64,000 bases of DNA, from positions 1-64,000 of the forward strand of contig JAJXWH010000024.1 in the NCBI GenBank assembly GCA_021781745.1, read 5' to 3'. This document shows, piece by piece, positions 27,387-37,274 of the stretch. Numbering within the stretch: the first letter of the stretch is position 1; the number at the start of each line of letters is the position of its first letter. Below the pieces are notes generated by a model that had not been told where the DNA came from, searched no databases, and saw only the letters and a list, made by a program, of their open reading frames with translations. A program made the translations under genes and the position numbers. The DNA is from Bacillota bacterium. Lineage in GTDB: Bacteria > Bacillota > Clostridia > Clostridiales > Clostridiaceae.

Positions 27387-29204
27387 TTACTTCAGAGTAA
27401 TATCTATAGCTACATTTGCTAATTCCGTATTCAAATCCTTATCTTCCGTTAAATCCAATACTGGATAACCGTCGATATCAAAATGAACACGACGAAGTCC
27501 AGATGATCTAGGTCCATCAATTCCTGGTCTTGCGTGATAGGCATTCCATACAATTCCATCATCATCTATAACATATGAATTATGACCAGGACCATATTCT
27601 CCAAGTGCGCTTCTGGAAGTAAGTAATGGGTAGTTTCCCTTTGTCCAACTAGCAGGATCCAGTAAATCTGCCTCTTTATCTGCACATAGCAGTCCTACAA
27701 CATAAGTAGCATCAATCATTGCACTAGCAAAGGTTAAGAATATCTTTCCATCCCTTACCAAGGCAAATGGTCCTTCATCAACAAATACATTATTATTTGC
27801 CCAACCATATTCTGGCTTAGAAATAAGCACTGGATCACTTATTAGCTTCCATGGCTCCTTTGAATCAACTTTAGCAATATAAAGCCACGCACCAAGATCC
27901 ACAGGTAAAAATTCACGCTGTGACCAAACTACATAATACTCTCCCTCTATTTCAAAGTTTGTCATGTCAAGAGAAATGGTCTTCCCTGCCTCACATAAAT
28001 AAGTACCATCTTTTTTTACTATGCGGTAAGGTCTAGACCAGTCTGCTGCAATCATCGGGTCCCCCCCTCTTTTTAACTTCATTACATGGGATTCTTCATA
28101 AAAAAACTCTCCTGCTGTCGCTCCATGGAAGATATATAGATCTCCTTCAATGATGTGAAACTCTGGTGCCCATAAAAGCCCCCTAATATCCTCATACGTG
28201 TTAGAATCAAGTATTAATTTTTCCTCAGCATTTACCAAACCTGAAATTGTATCTGCTTCCCTCATGTATAAGGTATGATTTCCGTCAGCATCATTTGTAG
28301 CAATAAAATAATACTTTCCGTTCCACTTTGATATACACGGATCTGCTCGGTTAATAGCAATGGGAAATTCATAATGATCTTGATGTACTTTACCTACTAT
28401 TCTATAATTTCCTGGACTATCCCAATCTATTTCTACTGCATTCCAATCTACATTTTTCATGGCTGTTGTTCCATCACTATAAATAGCAGTAGCCTTCACA
28501 GCTTTCAATTCCTTTTCTGAAGCAATACATGCACTTTCAGGAACTTTTATTTTCACATTAGTAGGAACAGTAAGTTTACAAATAAGGTGGTGTGCCACTT
28601 CCATGGATATACTTATAATATTCCTTGGTATCGCTCCCTCTATTTCTGTTTTAACAGGTTCCATAGTAAAAGCTTCCGTTTTTTCAGGAATCGAAGCACT
28701 ATTTATATCAAATATATCAGCAATAATATTTTTATAATAATTCCCATTTTCATCACTCCAGTAAATAACATAAGCTTTTTCATCGTCATCATACTGACAT
28801 TTAACATCCCTTACATAAGTATCTCCTTTTAGATCAATCACCCCAATTTCCTTATACTGAAAAAGATCTGTCGATGTAAATAGAAGAACTTGCCCTTTAC
28901 TCTGTTCATCATTTTCGCCATCTGCCTCTGTACGTATAGCAACAACGCCGAAAGTACCATCTACCAAATAAAAAACATAAGGGTTTTTCAAGCTTTTTGC
29001 ATTAAGAGACCCATTACCATTTTCTGTTGCCTTAGCAAACAAAACTCCAGAATTATGATTTAATTCATGAAATTTCACTCCATCATCGCTGTATGCAATA
29101 TGCATACTATATGCCAGTTTTGTTGAATAAATTAAATTTTCCTGTGGTGTTCTTGTATAACAAAGTACATATTTTGAATCTTTTTTTACTTTAGATATCA
29201 TCAT
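27387..29204 (-). CDS. Multidomain GH43-like glycosidase (arabinofuranosidase candidate)
   Basis: This 605-aa cytoplasmic protein has an N-terminal propeller-like region (about 1-210), an Ig-like Big_4-type domain (about 215-290: AVKATAIYSDGTTAMKNVDWNAVEI) and a C-terminal GH43 propeller (about 290-600). In the last, candidate catalytic residues are Asp in NRADPCISKWNGKYY, Asp near YEDIRGLLWAPEFH, and Glu in FVDEGPFALVRDGK. I start at the first of two ATGs preceded by AAGGAGGAAGAAATAT. A role in removing arabinose side chains is inference from the locus. The split layout is unlike the two other GH43 enzymes in the window. Confidence 0.8.
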   Translation of the reverse strand: MMISKVKKDSKYVLCYTRTPQENLIYSTKLAYSMHIAYSDDGVKFHELNHNSGVLFAKATENGNGSLNAKSLKNPYVFYLVDGTFGVVAIRTEADGENDEQSKGQVLLFTSTDLFQYKEIGVIDLKGDTYVRDVKCQYDDDEKAYVIYWSDENGNYYKNIIADIFDINSASIPEKTEAFTMEPVKTEIEGAIPRNIISISMEVAHHLICKLTVPTNVKIKVPESACIASEKELKAVKATAIYSDGTTAMKNVDWNAVEIDWDSPGNYRIVGKVHQDHYEFPIAINRADPCISKWNGKYYFIATNDADGNHTLYMREADTISGLVNAEEKLILDSNTYEDIRGLLWAPEFHIIEGDLYIFHGATAGEFFYEESHVMKLKRGGDPMIAADWSRPYRIVKKDGTYLCEAGKTISLDMTNFEIEGEYYVVWSQREFLPVDLGAWLYIAKVDSKEPWKLISDPVLISKPEYGWANNNVFVDEGPFALVRDGKIFLTFASAMIDATYVVGLLCADKEADLLDPASWTKGNYPLLTSRSALGEYGPGHNSYVIDDDGIVWNAYHARPGIDGPRSSGLRRVHFDIDGYPVLDLTEDKDLNTELANVAIDITLK

Positions 29205-29273
29205 ATATTTCTTCCTCCTTAATTGATAATTCAAAGAATATCCATTTCAAAGTGCAGGATTATACCAAAACCA

Positions 29274-31382
29274 TTAGTATATTTTCCTTGCCTTTTCATC
29301 CTCTATTCCAGACATTCTATAAAAATACGTATTAATCTGATCTCTCCAATCTCTGGCACTATCTAATTGTATATTAAGACGTTCAAGTACATGCTCATAT
29401 ACATTTTTGTCTATAATACCTTCTAGTCCTTTCCAGTTATTAATGAACTTTTCCACTATCTCCAAACCTTCAAAATGCGTATCATAAATATGCTGAATTA
29501 CTGTTTTTCCAGATTTCAATACATGAGTATAAGGCACATGATGGAAAAATAATAGCAATTCATCCGGACACGTTTCTAAATTATTATATTGGCTTTTAAG
29601 CGGTTCATTATATTGCCATGCATAACATGTGCCACTTTCTAGCGTACGGTCAATTCCAATTCCTCTGCAATCTGCTCTATGATACGTTCCCCAAGGAGAA
29701 AATTCATACCCATCTATATCTGGTCCGTAATGATGTCCTGGTGATACCATCCATCCCATACCTAATGGTGATGTATACTTCTCATAAGTCTCCCAGGAAT
29801 TCATTAATATTTCACTTACGTTTTTCATAACTACTGGATTATCGCCTAATGTAAGCTTAATCCATTCTTCTACAATTTCTTCACTGCTTAAGTCGCTGTT
29901 CCATGTAAGACGGCCATAACCATAAAGATTAGCTTGAGCTAAGAAATGACCTGTCCAATTTTCATCATTTCCTACATTAACAATCCCAGCAATTCCATCA
30001 ATTCTTTGTGATACACAACTTAAAGTCTCTTCACTATTGCATTTTGCGTAAGTTGGAGTACTTAATACCTCTTTCCACCAAGGAACTAAAAAGCATACAT
30101 GTCTTTGCTGACCTGTATATTCCTGTGTTATTTGAAACTCCACTAATTTATTTGTTTTATCCATTGAACCAAAAAGTGGGGCAATAGGTTCTCTAACTTG
30201 AAAATCCATAGGGCCATTTTTTATTTGGAGATATACATTATCCAAAAATTGTCCATCTAAAGGATCGAAGCACTCAAAAGCTGCTTTAGCTCTGTCTATT
30301 GTATGATCTCTCCAGTCTTGCCTGCAGTTATATACAAAGCATCTCCATATTAATATTCCTCCATATGGCGCTAATGCACTTGCAAGCATATTTGCACCAT
30401 CTGCGTGATTACGTCCATATGCAAACGGACCAGGCCTTCCTTCCGAATCTGCTTTTACCATAAACCCACCTAAGTTAGGAATTATATTATATACAAATTG
30501 AGCTTTTTTCTTCCACCATTCCTTTACCTTTTCATCTAATGGATCAGAAGTTCCTAATTCACCCAATGTAATTGGTGCTGCAAAATTAATACTTAAATAT
30601 GTTTTAATTCCCCACTTATCAAATATATCACTAATAGTTTTTACAATATTAATTCTTTTATCAATCAAATAAGTCTCTAAGGTATGAACATTAGTGTTAT
30701 TTATTACTACTCCATTAATTCCAATGGAACAAAGCATTCTTGCATAGTCGTTAATCCTTTCTAAATCTGAAGCTGCTTTATACTCATCATTAAAAGCCTC
30801 TCTTATTAAATCATTACTAGCGGGTATACCTATGGTCTCCATAATATACTTTGTTATATCTTTGTTGCGGCAGCTCTCAAACAAAATTGAACTTCCTGCA
30901 AAACCACGTTCAACAGTTCCATCAAGATTATCCCAATGATCTATCATTCTAATGCTCTTCTTTGGATTATCTATAATTTCTCTGCCTTCAAGTTGTTTAT
31001 TTTGCCCAAATAAACGCAGCAATGCAAATACTCCATAAAGAATGCCACTATCATCTTTAGCTGAAATAATAATTCTCTGTTTTGTCTCTGATGAAATCTC
31101 ATGTTTTATATTATATCCTTCACTAATTAAGCTTTCATCTTCACATTTCTCTAATTTTATATACTTGCCTTTTTCAACTTCATCCTCTCTATCCCATATC
31201 CTCTGTTCTGCTTTCTCATCATGAGTTTCTTCAAAGGCTCTTTGAAATACAGTTAATACAGACTCAATAATCTTGTTTTTATAAGGAATCACAATGTTTC
31301 CGAGATATTCTTTATAATTACTATTCCCAATTCCTGTGTGACTAAGCCAACAAGAATACATTTTGCTTTTTTTATTTATCAT
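29274..31382 (-). CDS. aguA: GH67 alpha-glucuronidase
   Basis: This 702-aa cytoplasmic enzyme removes (4-O-methyl-)glucuronic acid from the non-reducing end of aldouronates. It matches GH67 along its length: the N-terminal GH67N beta domain, the barrel with [13 protein letters not shown] (acid Glu), [16 protein letters not shown] (catalytic Asp) and [14 protein letters not shown] (second base Glu), and the long C-terminal helical domain with [14 protein letters not shown]. The ATG follows AAGGAGAGTATTGAT. It is the first gene of the xylan cluster and the clearest marker that the substrate is glucuronoxylan. Confidence 0.95.
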   Translation of the reverse strand: MINKKSKMYSCWLSHTGIGNSNYKEYLGNIVIPYKNKIIESVLTVFQRAFEETHDEKAEQRIWDREDEVEKGKYIKLEKCEDESLISEGYNIKHEISSETKQRIIISAKDDSGILYGVFALLRLFGQNKQLEGREIIDNPKKSIRMIDHWDNLDGTVERGFAGSSILFESCRNKDITKYIMETIGIPASNDLIREAFNDEYKAASDLERINDYARMLCSIGINGVVINNTNVHTLETYLIDKRINIVKTISDIFDKWGIKTYLSINFAAPITLGELGTSDPLDEKVKEWWKKKAQFVYNIIPNLGGFMVKADSEGRPGPFAYGRNHADGANMLASALAPYGGILIWRCFVYNCRQDWRDHTIDRAKAAFECFDPLDGQFLDNVYLQIKNGPMDFQVREPIAPLFGSMDKTNKLVEFQITQEYTGQQRHVCFLVPWWKEVLSTPTYAKCNSEETLSCVSQRIDGIAGIVNVGNDENWTGHFLAQANLYGYGRLTWNSDLSSEEIVEEWIKLTLGDNPVVMKNVSEILMNSWETYEKYTSPLGMGWMVSPGHHYGPDIDGYEFSPWGTYHRADCRGIGIDRTLESGTCYAWQYNEPLKSQYNNLETCPDELLLFFHHVPYTHVLKSGKTVIQHIYDTHFEGLEIVEKFINNWKGLEGIIDKNVYEHVLERLNIQLDSARDWRDQINTYFYRMSGIEDEKARKIY

Positions 31383-31476
31383 ATCAATACTCTCCTTTTT
31401 ATATTAAATTTTAAAAGATGAGTAATCAAATTTATAAAAGAATACCCACCTTCTTTATTTCTTGTTAATCAAATAT

Positions 31477-33237
31477 TTATATTTTAAATTCATCAACTAG
31501 TTCATTAAGCTTTTGTGCCAGCACATCTTGACTTTTAACTGTAGCTGCAATTTCTTTAACACCTGTAGTTGTATCAGCTATACTATCCAATATTTCAGCT
31601 GAATTTTGTGTTACTTTCTCAGAATTGGATGCCATAGTGTCAACCATAGCATTTACTTCCTGAACTGATGCTGTTAATTGTTCTGTCATTGCAGCTATAT
31701 CCTCTGATATTTTGCTAATTTCATCAGCATTATCATAATAATATTCTCCAGATGAAACAAACTCATTAAAGTGTCTTGTAACATCGTTATTAATGAAATT
31801 TAAGACTTCATAACTATTATCTGAGAGCCTCTTAAATGCTCCTTGAACTTTTGCCACTGTATTTTGAATTGACATTGCTGAACTAGCCGATTGTTCAGCT
31901 AGTTTTCTAACCTCATCAGATACTACAGCAAAACCTTTTCCATGCTCACCTGCTCTAGCAGCTTCTATTGCTGCATTAAGCGCTAACAAATTAGTTTCTT
32001 CAGCTATGGCAGATATTGCCTCTACCATCTTTGTAATCTCTTGCACTACAGTTCCATCCTTAATTGCACTTATAATCATCTTTTCTCTGTCTTCATATAT
32101 ATTTTGAGTATTCGCTAGTGCTTCACCTGTTTCATTTTTAATTTTTTTAGATTTGTCTTTAAATCCTAATGATATTTCACTTCCATTACTTGATTTTTTA
32201 GATAATTCTGTAATGCTTCCGTTAATTTCTTTCATGGATTCGTTTACTTGCTTTGCTGATTCCATTGATTCATTCATATCGCTGACAATATTTTTAGTAG
32301 AATCATTTATACATAATACCCTTTCAGTAATTTGATGAGCTGTAGCTGATAATTCTTCCGTTGAAGCTGTTAATTCCATAGTTTGTTTACTTATATTTTT
32401 TACTAGATTCTTAACATTATTTTGAGCTTTGTTTAATGCATTAGCTGTTTGTCCAAATTCATTCTTACTAGTTATGTTTATATCCTTTGAAAAATCGTAC
32501 TTAGATAATCTCTCAGCTAATTCTTTAATCTTCGTTAATGGTCTTGTAATATTTGAAGAAACTCTAACTGCTATAAGTATTGATAAGGTTATCAATATTA
32601 CAAGTGATATAACTAGTACTATAATTGTTCTTGTCAGCATATCATTAAGTTCGGAAGTTTTTGCGGCTACTTCTGCATCTATATTATCTATGTAATTACC
32701 GGTACTTACTATCCAATTAAAAGGTTTAAATAATGCTGAATATGCCCTCTTTGTTGCTGACTGTCCATTTGCTTTTGGAAAATCAAAATTTGTAAACCCG
32801 CTACCGTCTTTAAGAACAACATTCATTATTTTTTCTTTAAAATTAGTTGAAGATCCATTTGACTCGCTTGTACTTTGAGCATCAGCTTTTAGTTCTGAGT
32901 TATCATTTACAGAAGGACTTACATTATCTATCCAGAAATATCCTGTTTCATCGTATCGAAGATCTTTTATTAAATTTCTTGCTTGTTTCTTTGCTTCATC
33001 TTCTGTTAATTTTCCATCAGCTTGCATTTTATTTATTCCATTTAACAGAGTAATTACATTATCAACTTGATTTTTTATGTTTTTATCATAGCCATCTCTA
33101 AGGGTAACTTCATATTGGTGAATAGCTTCTTGATTGCTTTGCCTCAATTGATTAATAGATATTATGCTGACTAACAACGTTACAACTCCCACAATTAATA
33201 CATTCATAAGTATAATTGCGCTTTTTAATTTTTTCAT
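31477..33237 (-). CDS. Methyl-accepting chemotaxis protein with Cache sensor
   Basis: This 586-aa receptor has a first transmembrane segment (about 7-28), an extracellular single-Cache domain ([27 protein letters not shown]), a second segment (about 205-228), a HAMP domain, and a signalling domain whose hairpin tip reads [23 protein letters not shown]. Cache domains of this type often bind small carboxylates or amino acids. There is no C-terminal pentapeptide for methylation enzymes. It lies beside the xylan locus, but shared regulation is not shown; the receptor may steer cells towards plant material. Confidence 0.92.
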   Translation of the reverse strand: MKKLKSAIILMNVLIVGVVTLLVSIISINQLRQSNQEAIHQYEVTLRDGYDKNIKNQVDNVITLLNGINKMQADGKLTEDEAKKQARNLIKDLRYDETGYFWIDNVSPSVNDNSELKADAQSTSESNGSSTNFKEKIMNVVLKDGSGFTNFDFPKANGQSATKRAYSALFKPFNWIVSTGNYIDNIDAEVAAKTSELNDMLTRTIIVLVISLVILITLSILIAVRVSSNITRPLTKIKELAERLSKYDFSKDINITSKNEFGQTANALNKAQNNVKNLVKNISKQTMELTASTEELSATAHQITERVLCINDSTKNIVSDMNESMESAKQVNESMKEINGSITELSKKSSNGSEISLGFKDKSKKIKNETGEALANTQNIYEDREKMIISAIKDGTVVQEITKMVEAISAIAEETNLLALNAAIEAARAGEHGKGFAVVSDEVRKLAEQSASSAMSIQNTVAKVQGAFKRLSDNSYEVLNFINNDVTRHFNEFVSSGEYYYDNADEISKISEDIAAMTEQLTASVQEVNAMVDTMASNSEKVTQNSAEILDSIADTTTGVKEIAATVKSQDVLAQKLNELVDEFKI

Positions 33238-33555
33238 AAAATCACCTATCCCTTATTAATTAATCTTATCTGCAGTACCAGAAACAGTAAAATAAATAAT
33301 AATTTTATTTCTATGATAAAACTTAATGAAAAAATTTAAAACACGAGTAATTATAGTTTTTATACAAATAATTATAGAAAATAGTAAAAAACATCTGCAT
33401 TTAAAATAATTCTATAATTAAAAATAGCCAGATGAAAATACTCTCGTACTCTTATCTGACTATTAATAGCTGTTAAAATATGTATCCTTTCCCCAAGCAA
33501 AGTTCAAATTTATCAAAATTTGTGATGCTAACTGACTTAATCTATACCCTCTATA
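33238..33555. other. Intergenic region between chemoreceptor and diguanylate cyclase genes
   Basis: 318 bases of AT-rich DNA. It holds the terminator of the diguanylate cyclase gene and presumably the chemoreceptor promoter, for which I see no convincing boxes. Confidence 0.6.
33420..33465 (-). terminator. Terminator of the diguanylate cyclase gene
   Basis: Minus-strand AATAGTCAGAT pairs with ATCTGGCTATT and is followed by TTT, about 90 bases beyond the stop. Confidence 0.65.
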
Positions 33556-35565
33556 TTATAAATTTTTAAAAATGCAATAATTGTCCTTCCCTCGGTTCTT
33601 TGCTAAATATACTGCTTTATCTGCACTAATAAATAATTCTTTATAAGTTTCACCATGCTCCGGATATTTAGCAATTCCTATACTTGCTGAAATATTATAA
33701 TCCAAAATTTCTTTAGCTGTATTTCTCCTAAAAACATTTAATAACTCTTCTGCGCTATCACGAATTTGTTCTTCTGATTCTACATTCTTTAAGAATATTA
33801 TAAATTCATCCCCGCCTATTCTGCCTACAATAGAATCATCATAAAAGTTTTTGGAAATCATACTCGAAATATTAGTCAACACAACATCTCCTGCCAAATG
33901 TCCTAAATTATCATTAACAGCTTTAAAATTATCAAGATCTATCACAAATAATGCTCCACTACTATTATTATCTTTAATAAACTCTTCAATCATGCTTTGG
34001 GAAGTTCCTTTATTATATAAACTCGTTAAACTATCTCTTTGCGCTTTATATAGTAATTCTTCAGTTTTCTTTTTTTCTTTATCAATATCAATTATTATCC
34101 CAATAGCTTTAAAAATATTTCCATTCTTATCAAACATTGCAGTTATTCTTATTTTGCACCAGATATATTCAATTTTTTCTTTTCTAATCCTAATCTCAGC
34201 TTCTGCATAAGTTTCGCCTTTAATGATATCATTTAATACTTTCCCTAATTGCTTAATATCATCCTTATGAATACTATTTGACTTAGATATATTTTCACTA
34301 ATACTGCTTGTAATAGGTTCATAGCCAAATTTCTTCTTCCAATTTTCTGAAAAGTATATTGTATCTTTATTTATATTCCATTCAAAAATTATATCCTCTG
34401 TTTGGGATATAATTATACCATAACGTTCTTCACTTATCCTTAGCTCTTCCTGATATTTATTATTTTTTTCTATATTATCAATTAAATCATTAAAGGCCCC
34501 AGCAATTTCTCCAAATTCATTATTTTCATTATATATAAATCTATCCTTATAATCACCTTGCTTTATTTTTCTTATTGCTTGCAATAATTTATATATTGGC
34601 TTTGAAAAATAATTGATAGTGAAAACATAGGAGCTTACTATTAGTAGTACAATAAGAACTAAAAATATAACTATATCCTTAATACTTTTATTAATAGGTG
34701 TTTTTAATTCATTCCATTCGACACCACTAAATACTACCCATCCAGAATTACTAATCCTTGAGTAATATCCAACCTTTTCCACTCCATTTATTTTATATTC
34801 AATTGTTCCACTTGGATTTTTATTCAAATCTATATTCTTCCATTCTTCATATAGGTTATTTGGCACATTAATTTTGCTAATACTATCTTTTACATATTCA
34901 CTACTGCTAGCTGCAACCATACCATTATTATCTAAAACCATTATTTCTCCTGTTTTAAACGAATGAACTTCATTCACAAGTTTTTCAAAATAATTCATAT
35001 TTATTATACTAACTATTGCCCCTTGATACTCATTATCAAAAAATATCGGACTTGCAACTATTACACTTTTTATCCCCTTATTAACATCGCCTTTCTGAAT
35101 AATATCAGTTACAACCACTTCTCCACAAACAAGCTTTTGTGTCTCTTCATCGGAAAGAGCTGCCTTTTTATTAATATACTCTTTATCACAAGATGCAATT
35201 ATAGCTCCACTTTTATCAATAAGCAATTCTACATTCAAAAAAAATTGTTGGTTTTTTCTGCTATCAAAAATTTCTCCCAATACTTTAGTACTTTCCTTTG
35301 AATCTTCACTAACTCTTCCATGATTTGAATCATTTAACAAATCCCTTATTGCAGGAATACCAGAATCAATATTAAGTTCACTGATATTTTGATCAAAGAA
35401 AGATTCCAAATATATTGATTGATCGTTTACAAGTGTTACCAGATTTTGCTTAACCATTTCTAAATTCTTAGTATTATAATTTGAAATATATATACTTGTC
35501 AAAATAATCATAGGGATTATCCCCCATAGAATAGAAAAAATAATGAATTTTTTTCTTATGTTCAC
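33556..35565 (-). CDS. Membrane diguanylate cyclase (dCache-HAMP-PAS-GGDEF)
   Basis: This 669-aa protein makes c-di-GMP. It has an N-terminal transmembrane segment, a double-Cache extracellular sensor (about 35-280), a second segment (about 285-310), HAMP, a PAS/PAC domain (about 380-500; ISQTEDIIFEWNINKDTIYFSENW), and a GGDEF domain with the active motif RIGGDEFIIF. The receptor-type inhibitory site RxxD is not evident just before the GGDEF loop. The start is GTG after GAGGTGAAAAA. It is monocistronic; the signal it senses is unknown. Confidence 0.93.
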   Translation of the reverse strand: MNIRKKFIIFSILWGIIPMIILTSIYISNYNTKNLEMVKQNLVTLVNDQSIYLESFFDQNISELNIDSGIPAIRDLLNDSNHGRVSEDSKESTKVLGEIFDSRKNQQFFLNVELLIDKSGAIIASCDKEYINKKAALSDEETQKLVCGEVVVTDIIQKGDVNKGIKSVIVASPIFFDNEYQGAIVSIINMNYFEKLVNEVHSFKTGEIMVLDNNGMVAASSSEYVKDSISKINVPNNLYEEWKNIDLNKNPSGTIEYKINGVEKVGYYSRISNSGWVVFSGVEWNELKTPINKSIKDIVIFLVLIVLLIVSSYVFTINYFSKPIYKLLQAIRKIKQGDYKDRFIYNENNEFGEIAGAFNDLIDNIEKNNKYQEELRISEERYGIIISQTEDIIFEWNINKDTIYFSENWKKKFGYEPITSSISENISKSNSIHKDDIKQLGKVLNDIIKGETYAEAEIRIRKEKIEYIWCKIRITAMFDKNGNIFKAIGIIIDIDKEKKKTEELLYKAQRDSLTSLYNKGTSQSMIEEFIKDNNSSGALFVIDLDNFKAVNDNLGHLAGDVVLTNISSMISKNFYDDSIVGRIGGDEFIIFLKNVESEEQIRDSAEELLNVFRRNTAKEILDYNISASIGIAKYPEHGETYKELFISADKAVYLAKNRGKDNYCIFKNL

Positions 35566-35771
35566 TTTTTCACCTCATCAATTGACAAATTATTCATTAG
35601 TTTAATTAATTGTTATAATTATTTTATATTTAGTTATATAACTAGTATATCAGCATGCAATCAAATTTCAACAAATACAAAAATTTTCTATATTTTATGC
35701 TTATTAAAAAACTTCTATCTAGTCAAAGATTCTCATCATATTTATTCCTAGAAGATTGCATATACCTATAC

Positions 35772-35817
35772 AAAAAAAGTGCTAAATAAGCTATTTTTAT
35801 CTAACCTATTTAACACC
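35772..35817 (-). terminator. Terminator of the DMT permease gene
   Basis: Minus-strand GTGTTAAATAG pairs with CTTATTTAGCAC and is followed by seven T residues, 27 bases past the stop. Confidence 0.8.
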
Positions 35818-35843
35818 CTTATATAATTATACTAATTTCTATA

Positions 35844-36827
35844 TTATTCAGCTTCTACAAGGCTAGAAGTTTCTTCCTCTTCTGCTGCTACTTCAGCAGA
35901 TGCTTTAGCTACAAAGTAAACTCCGCCCATAACCATTAAACTGCATACAATTGTTTTTAAACTTAGTTGGGTTCCATTTATTAATACATCGAATATTATT
36001 GCAAAAATAGTATTTGTTGCGTTTAATCCCATAGCTTTTGTTGCTCCAATTTTATCAATTGATTGATAGTAGAATAAATATGATGCTGTTCCTGCTAAGG
36101 CAACTGCTATAAGCCACCAAACTGAATTTGTTTTTAAAGCTTCAAAACTTATTCCAATTCCACCTACTATAGGAACTATTAAAACTGCGTAGACAAGACC
36201 TGATGTTAATTGTCTTATTTGAAGTGCTGATTCTGCAGATACTTCATCGTCCTTCATTCCAATTGCACATATAACAGACTCACTTCCCCATCCTATTGCG
36301 CACACTATAGCCCATATAAATCCAACAACACTAATTCCAGCCTCATTTGGTGAATACCCAATTAAACATATACCAAAAATCGCAACAAGCAATCCTGCCC
36401 ATCCCTTTTTCCCTATTTTTTCCTTAAGTATAAAATATGCTAAGACTGCTCCAATTGCTGGATATAATGAAGATATTATAGATGTATAAGATGGTCCAAT
36501 ATATTGAATTGCCATTACATAACCTGTCATCCCAACAGGACCACCCATAATTGCTGCTAGTGCAACAACTAATCCACTCCTAGTTTTCATAGCCTTAACT
36601 AATGGTCCTAATTTCCCCCTAAGCGCTAGATATATAAATGTCCATACTGCTGAAAATACATCATGAAAGCAAGCTGTTATAATTGGAGCTAAAACTATTG
36701 CACCTTCAGATGAAAATGGACTCATAGCAAGTACTAATCCAACTAAAACAGTATCTATTCCCCATGTTACTGCTGAACCTATACCAGTCAATACACCTAC
36801 CCTATAGTCACTTTTTTTATTCTCCAT
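35844..36827 (-). CDS. DMT-superfamily permease, LicB-type choline importer candidate
   Basis: This 327-aa membrane protein has ten hydrophobic segments in two EamA repeats (PAIGAVLAYFILKEKIGKKGW closes the first). It ends in an acidic cytoplasmic tail. LicB choline permeases of Haemophilus and pneumococcus belong to this superfamily, and this gene is near licC, a LicA-type kinase and a TacF-like flippase. Its upstream region shares a GTTC-N7-GAAC palindrome with the licA promoter. The choline substrate is therefore inference from context; general DMT exporters remain possible. The ATG follows GGGGGATTATTAA. Confidence 0.7.
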   Translation of the reverse strand: MENKKSDYRVGVLTGIGSAVTWGIDTVLVGLVLAMSPFSSEGAIVLAPIITACFHDVFSAVWTFIYLALRGKLGPLVKAMKTRSGLVVALAAIMGGPVGMTGYVMAIQYIGPSYTSIISSLYPAIGAVLAYFILKEKIGKKGWAGLLVAIFGICLIGYSPNEAGISVVGFIWAIVCAIGWGSESVICAIGMKDDEVSAESALQIRQLTSGLVYAVLIVPIVGGIGISFEALKTNSVWWLIAVALAGTASYLFYYQSIDKIGATKAMGLNATNTIFAIIFDVLINGTQLSLKTIVCSLMVMGGVYFVAKASAEVAAEEEETSSLVEAE

Positions 36828-37274
36828 TTAATAATCCCCCTTAAATTTAATTAATTATTCTTTCACATATAATAATTCCTTATTTTCTATAACATACTTA
36901 TCAATAATTTTTTGATAATTATCCTCTTTAATGTATTATTAAAAATAATTATTATATAGTTATTTTGCTATTTTTGTTCAATTTTGTTAAGTTCATTTTG
37001 TGAACATCTTTATATTATCATTGTTCAATGTTCATGACAATATGTTCAGACAAAAAATATTTTAAAAATTATTATTTTGCAAATTAAGCAACTTCTTCCT
37101 ACTACTTTTACAAGAAGACTCAAAAGAATGACTACACCATTGTATTTATTCAAAAAAAATTGTAGATTTCTAATAATAGAAGTTGTACCTATTGCTGACT
37201 TCCATAAATATTGACTCAGTGCAAACAAAGATAAAACAACTTCTACTTAAGAGATACCTACAATTTTTTCGAAT
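36828..37274. other. Regulatory region upstream of the DMT permease
   Basis: 447 bases without a supported gene. It contains a cluster of GTTC/GAAC half-sites between 36976 and 37048. A 60-codon minus-strand frame at 37046-37228 has no ribosome site or recognisable features, and I treat it as chance. Confidence 0.6.
36991..37005. promoter_or_regulatory. Putative operator GTTC-N7-GAAC upstream of the DMT permease
   Basis: GTTCATTTTGTGAAC is a 15-base interrupted palindrome with arms GTTC/GAAC. The same arms and spacing occur at 43313-43327 directly after the licA promoter. More GTTC half-sites lie at about 36976, 37023, 37030 and 37043. Confidence 0.5.

Noticed and set aside
33851-35301. Plus-strand frames of 119 and 112 codons inside the diguanylate cyclase gene
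   Set aside because: Antisense frames of a clear GGDEF gene; composition follows the sense codons.
37046-37228. 60-codon minus-strand frame upstream of the DMT permease
   Set aside because: No ribosome site, AT-driven hydrophobic composition, overlaps the GTTC half-site cluster, and no family resemblance.
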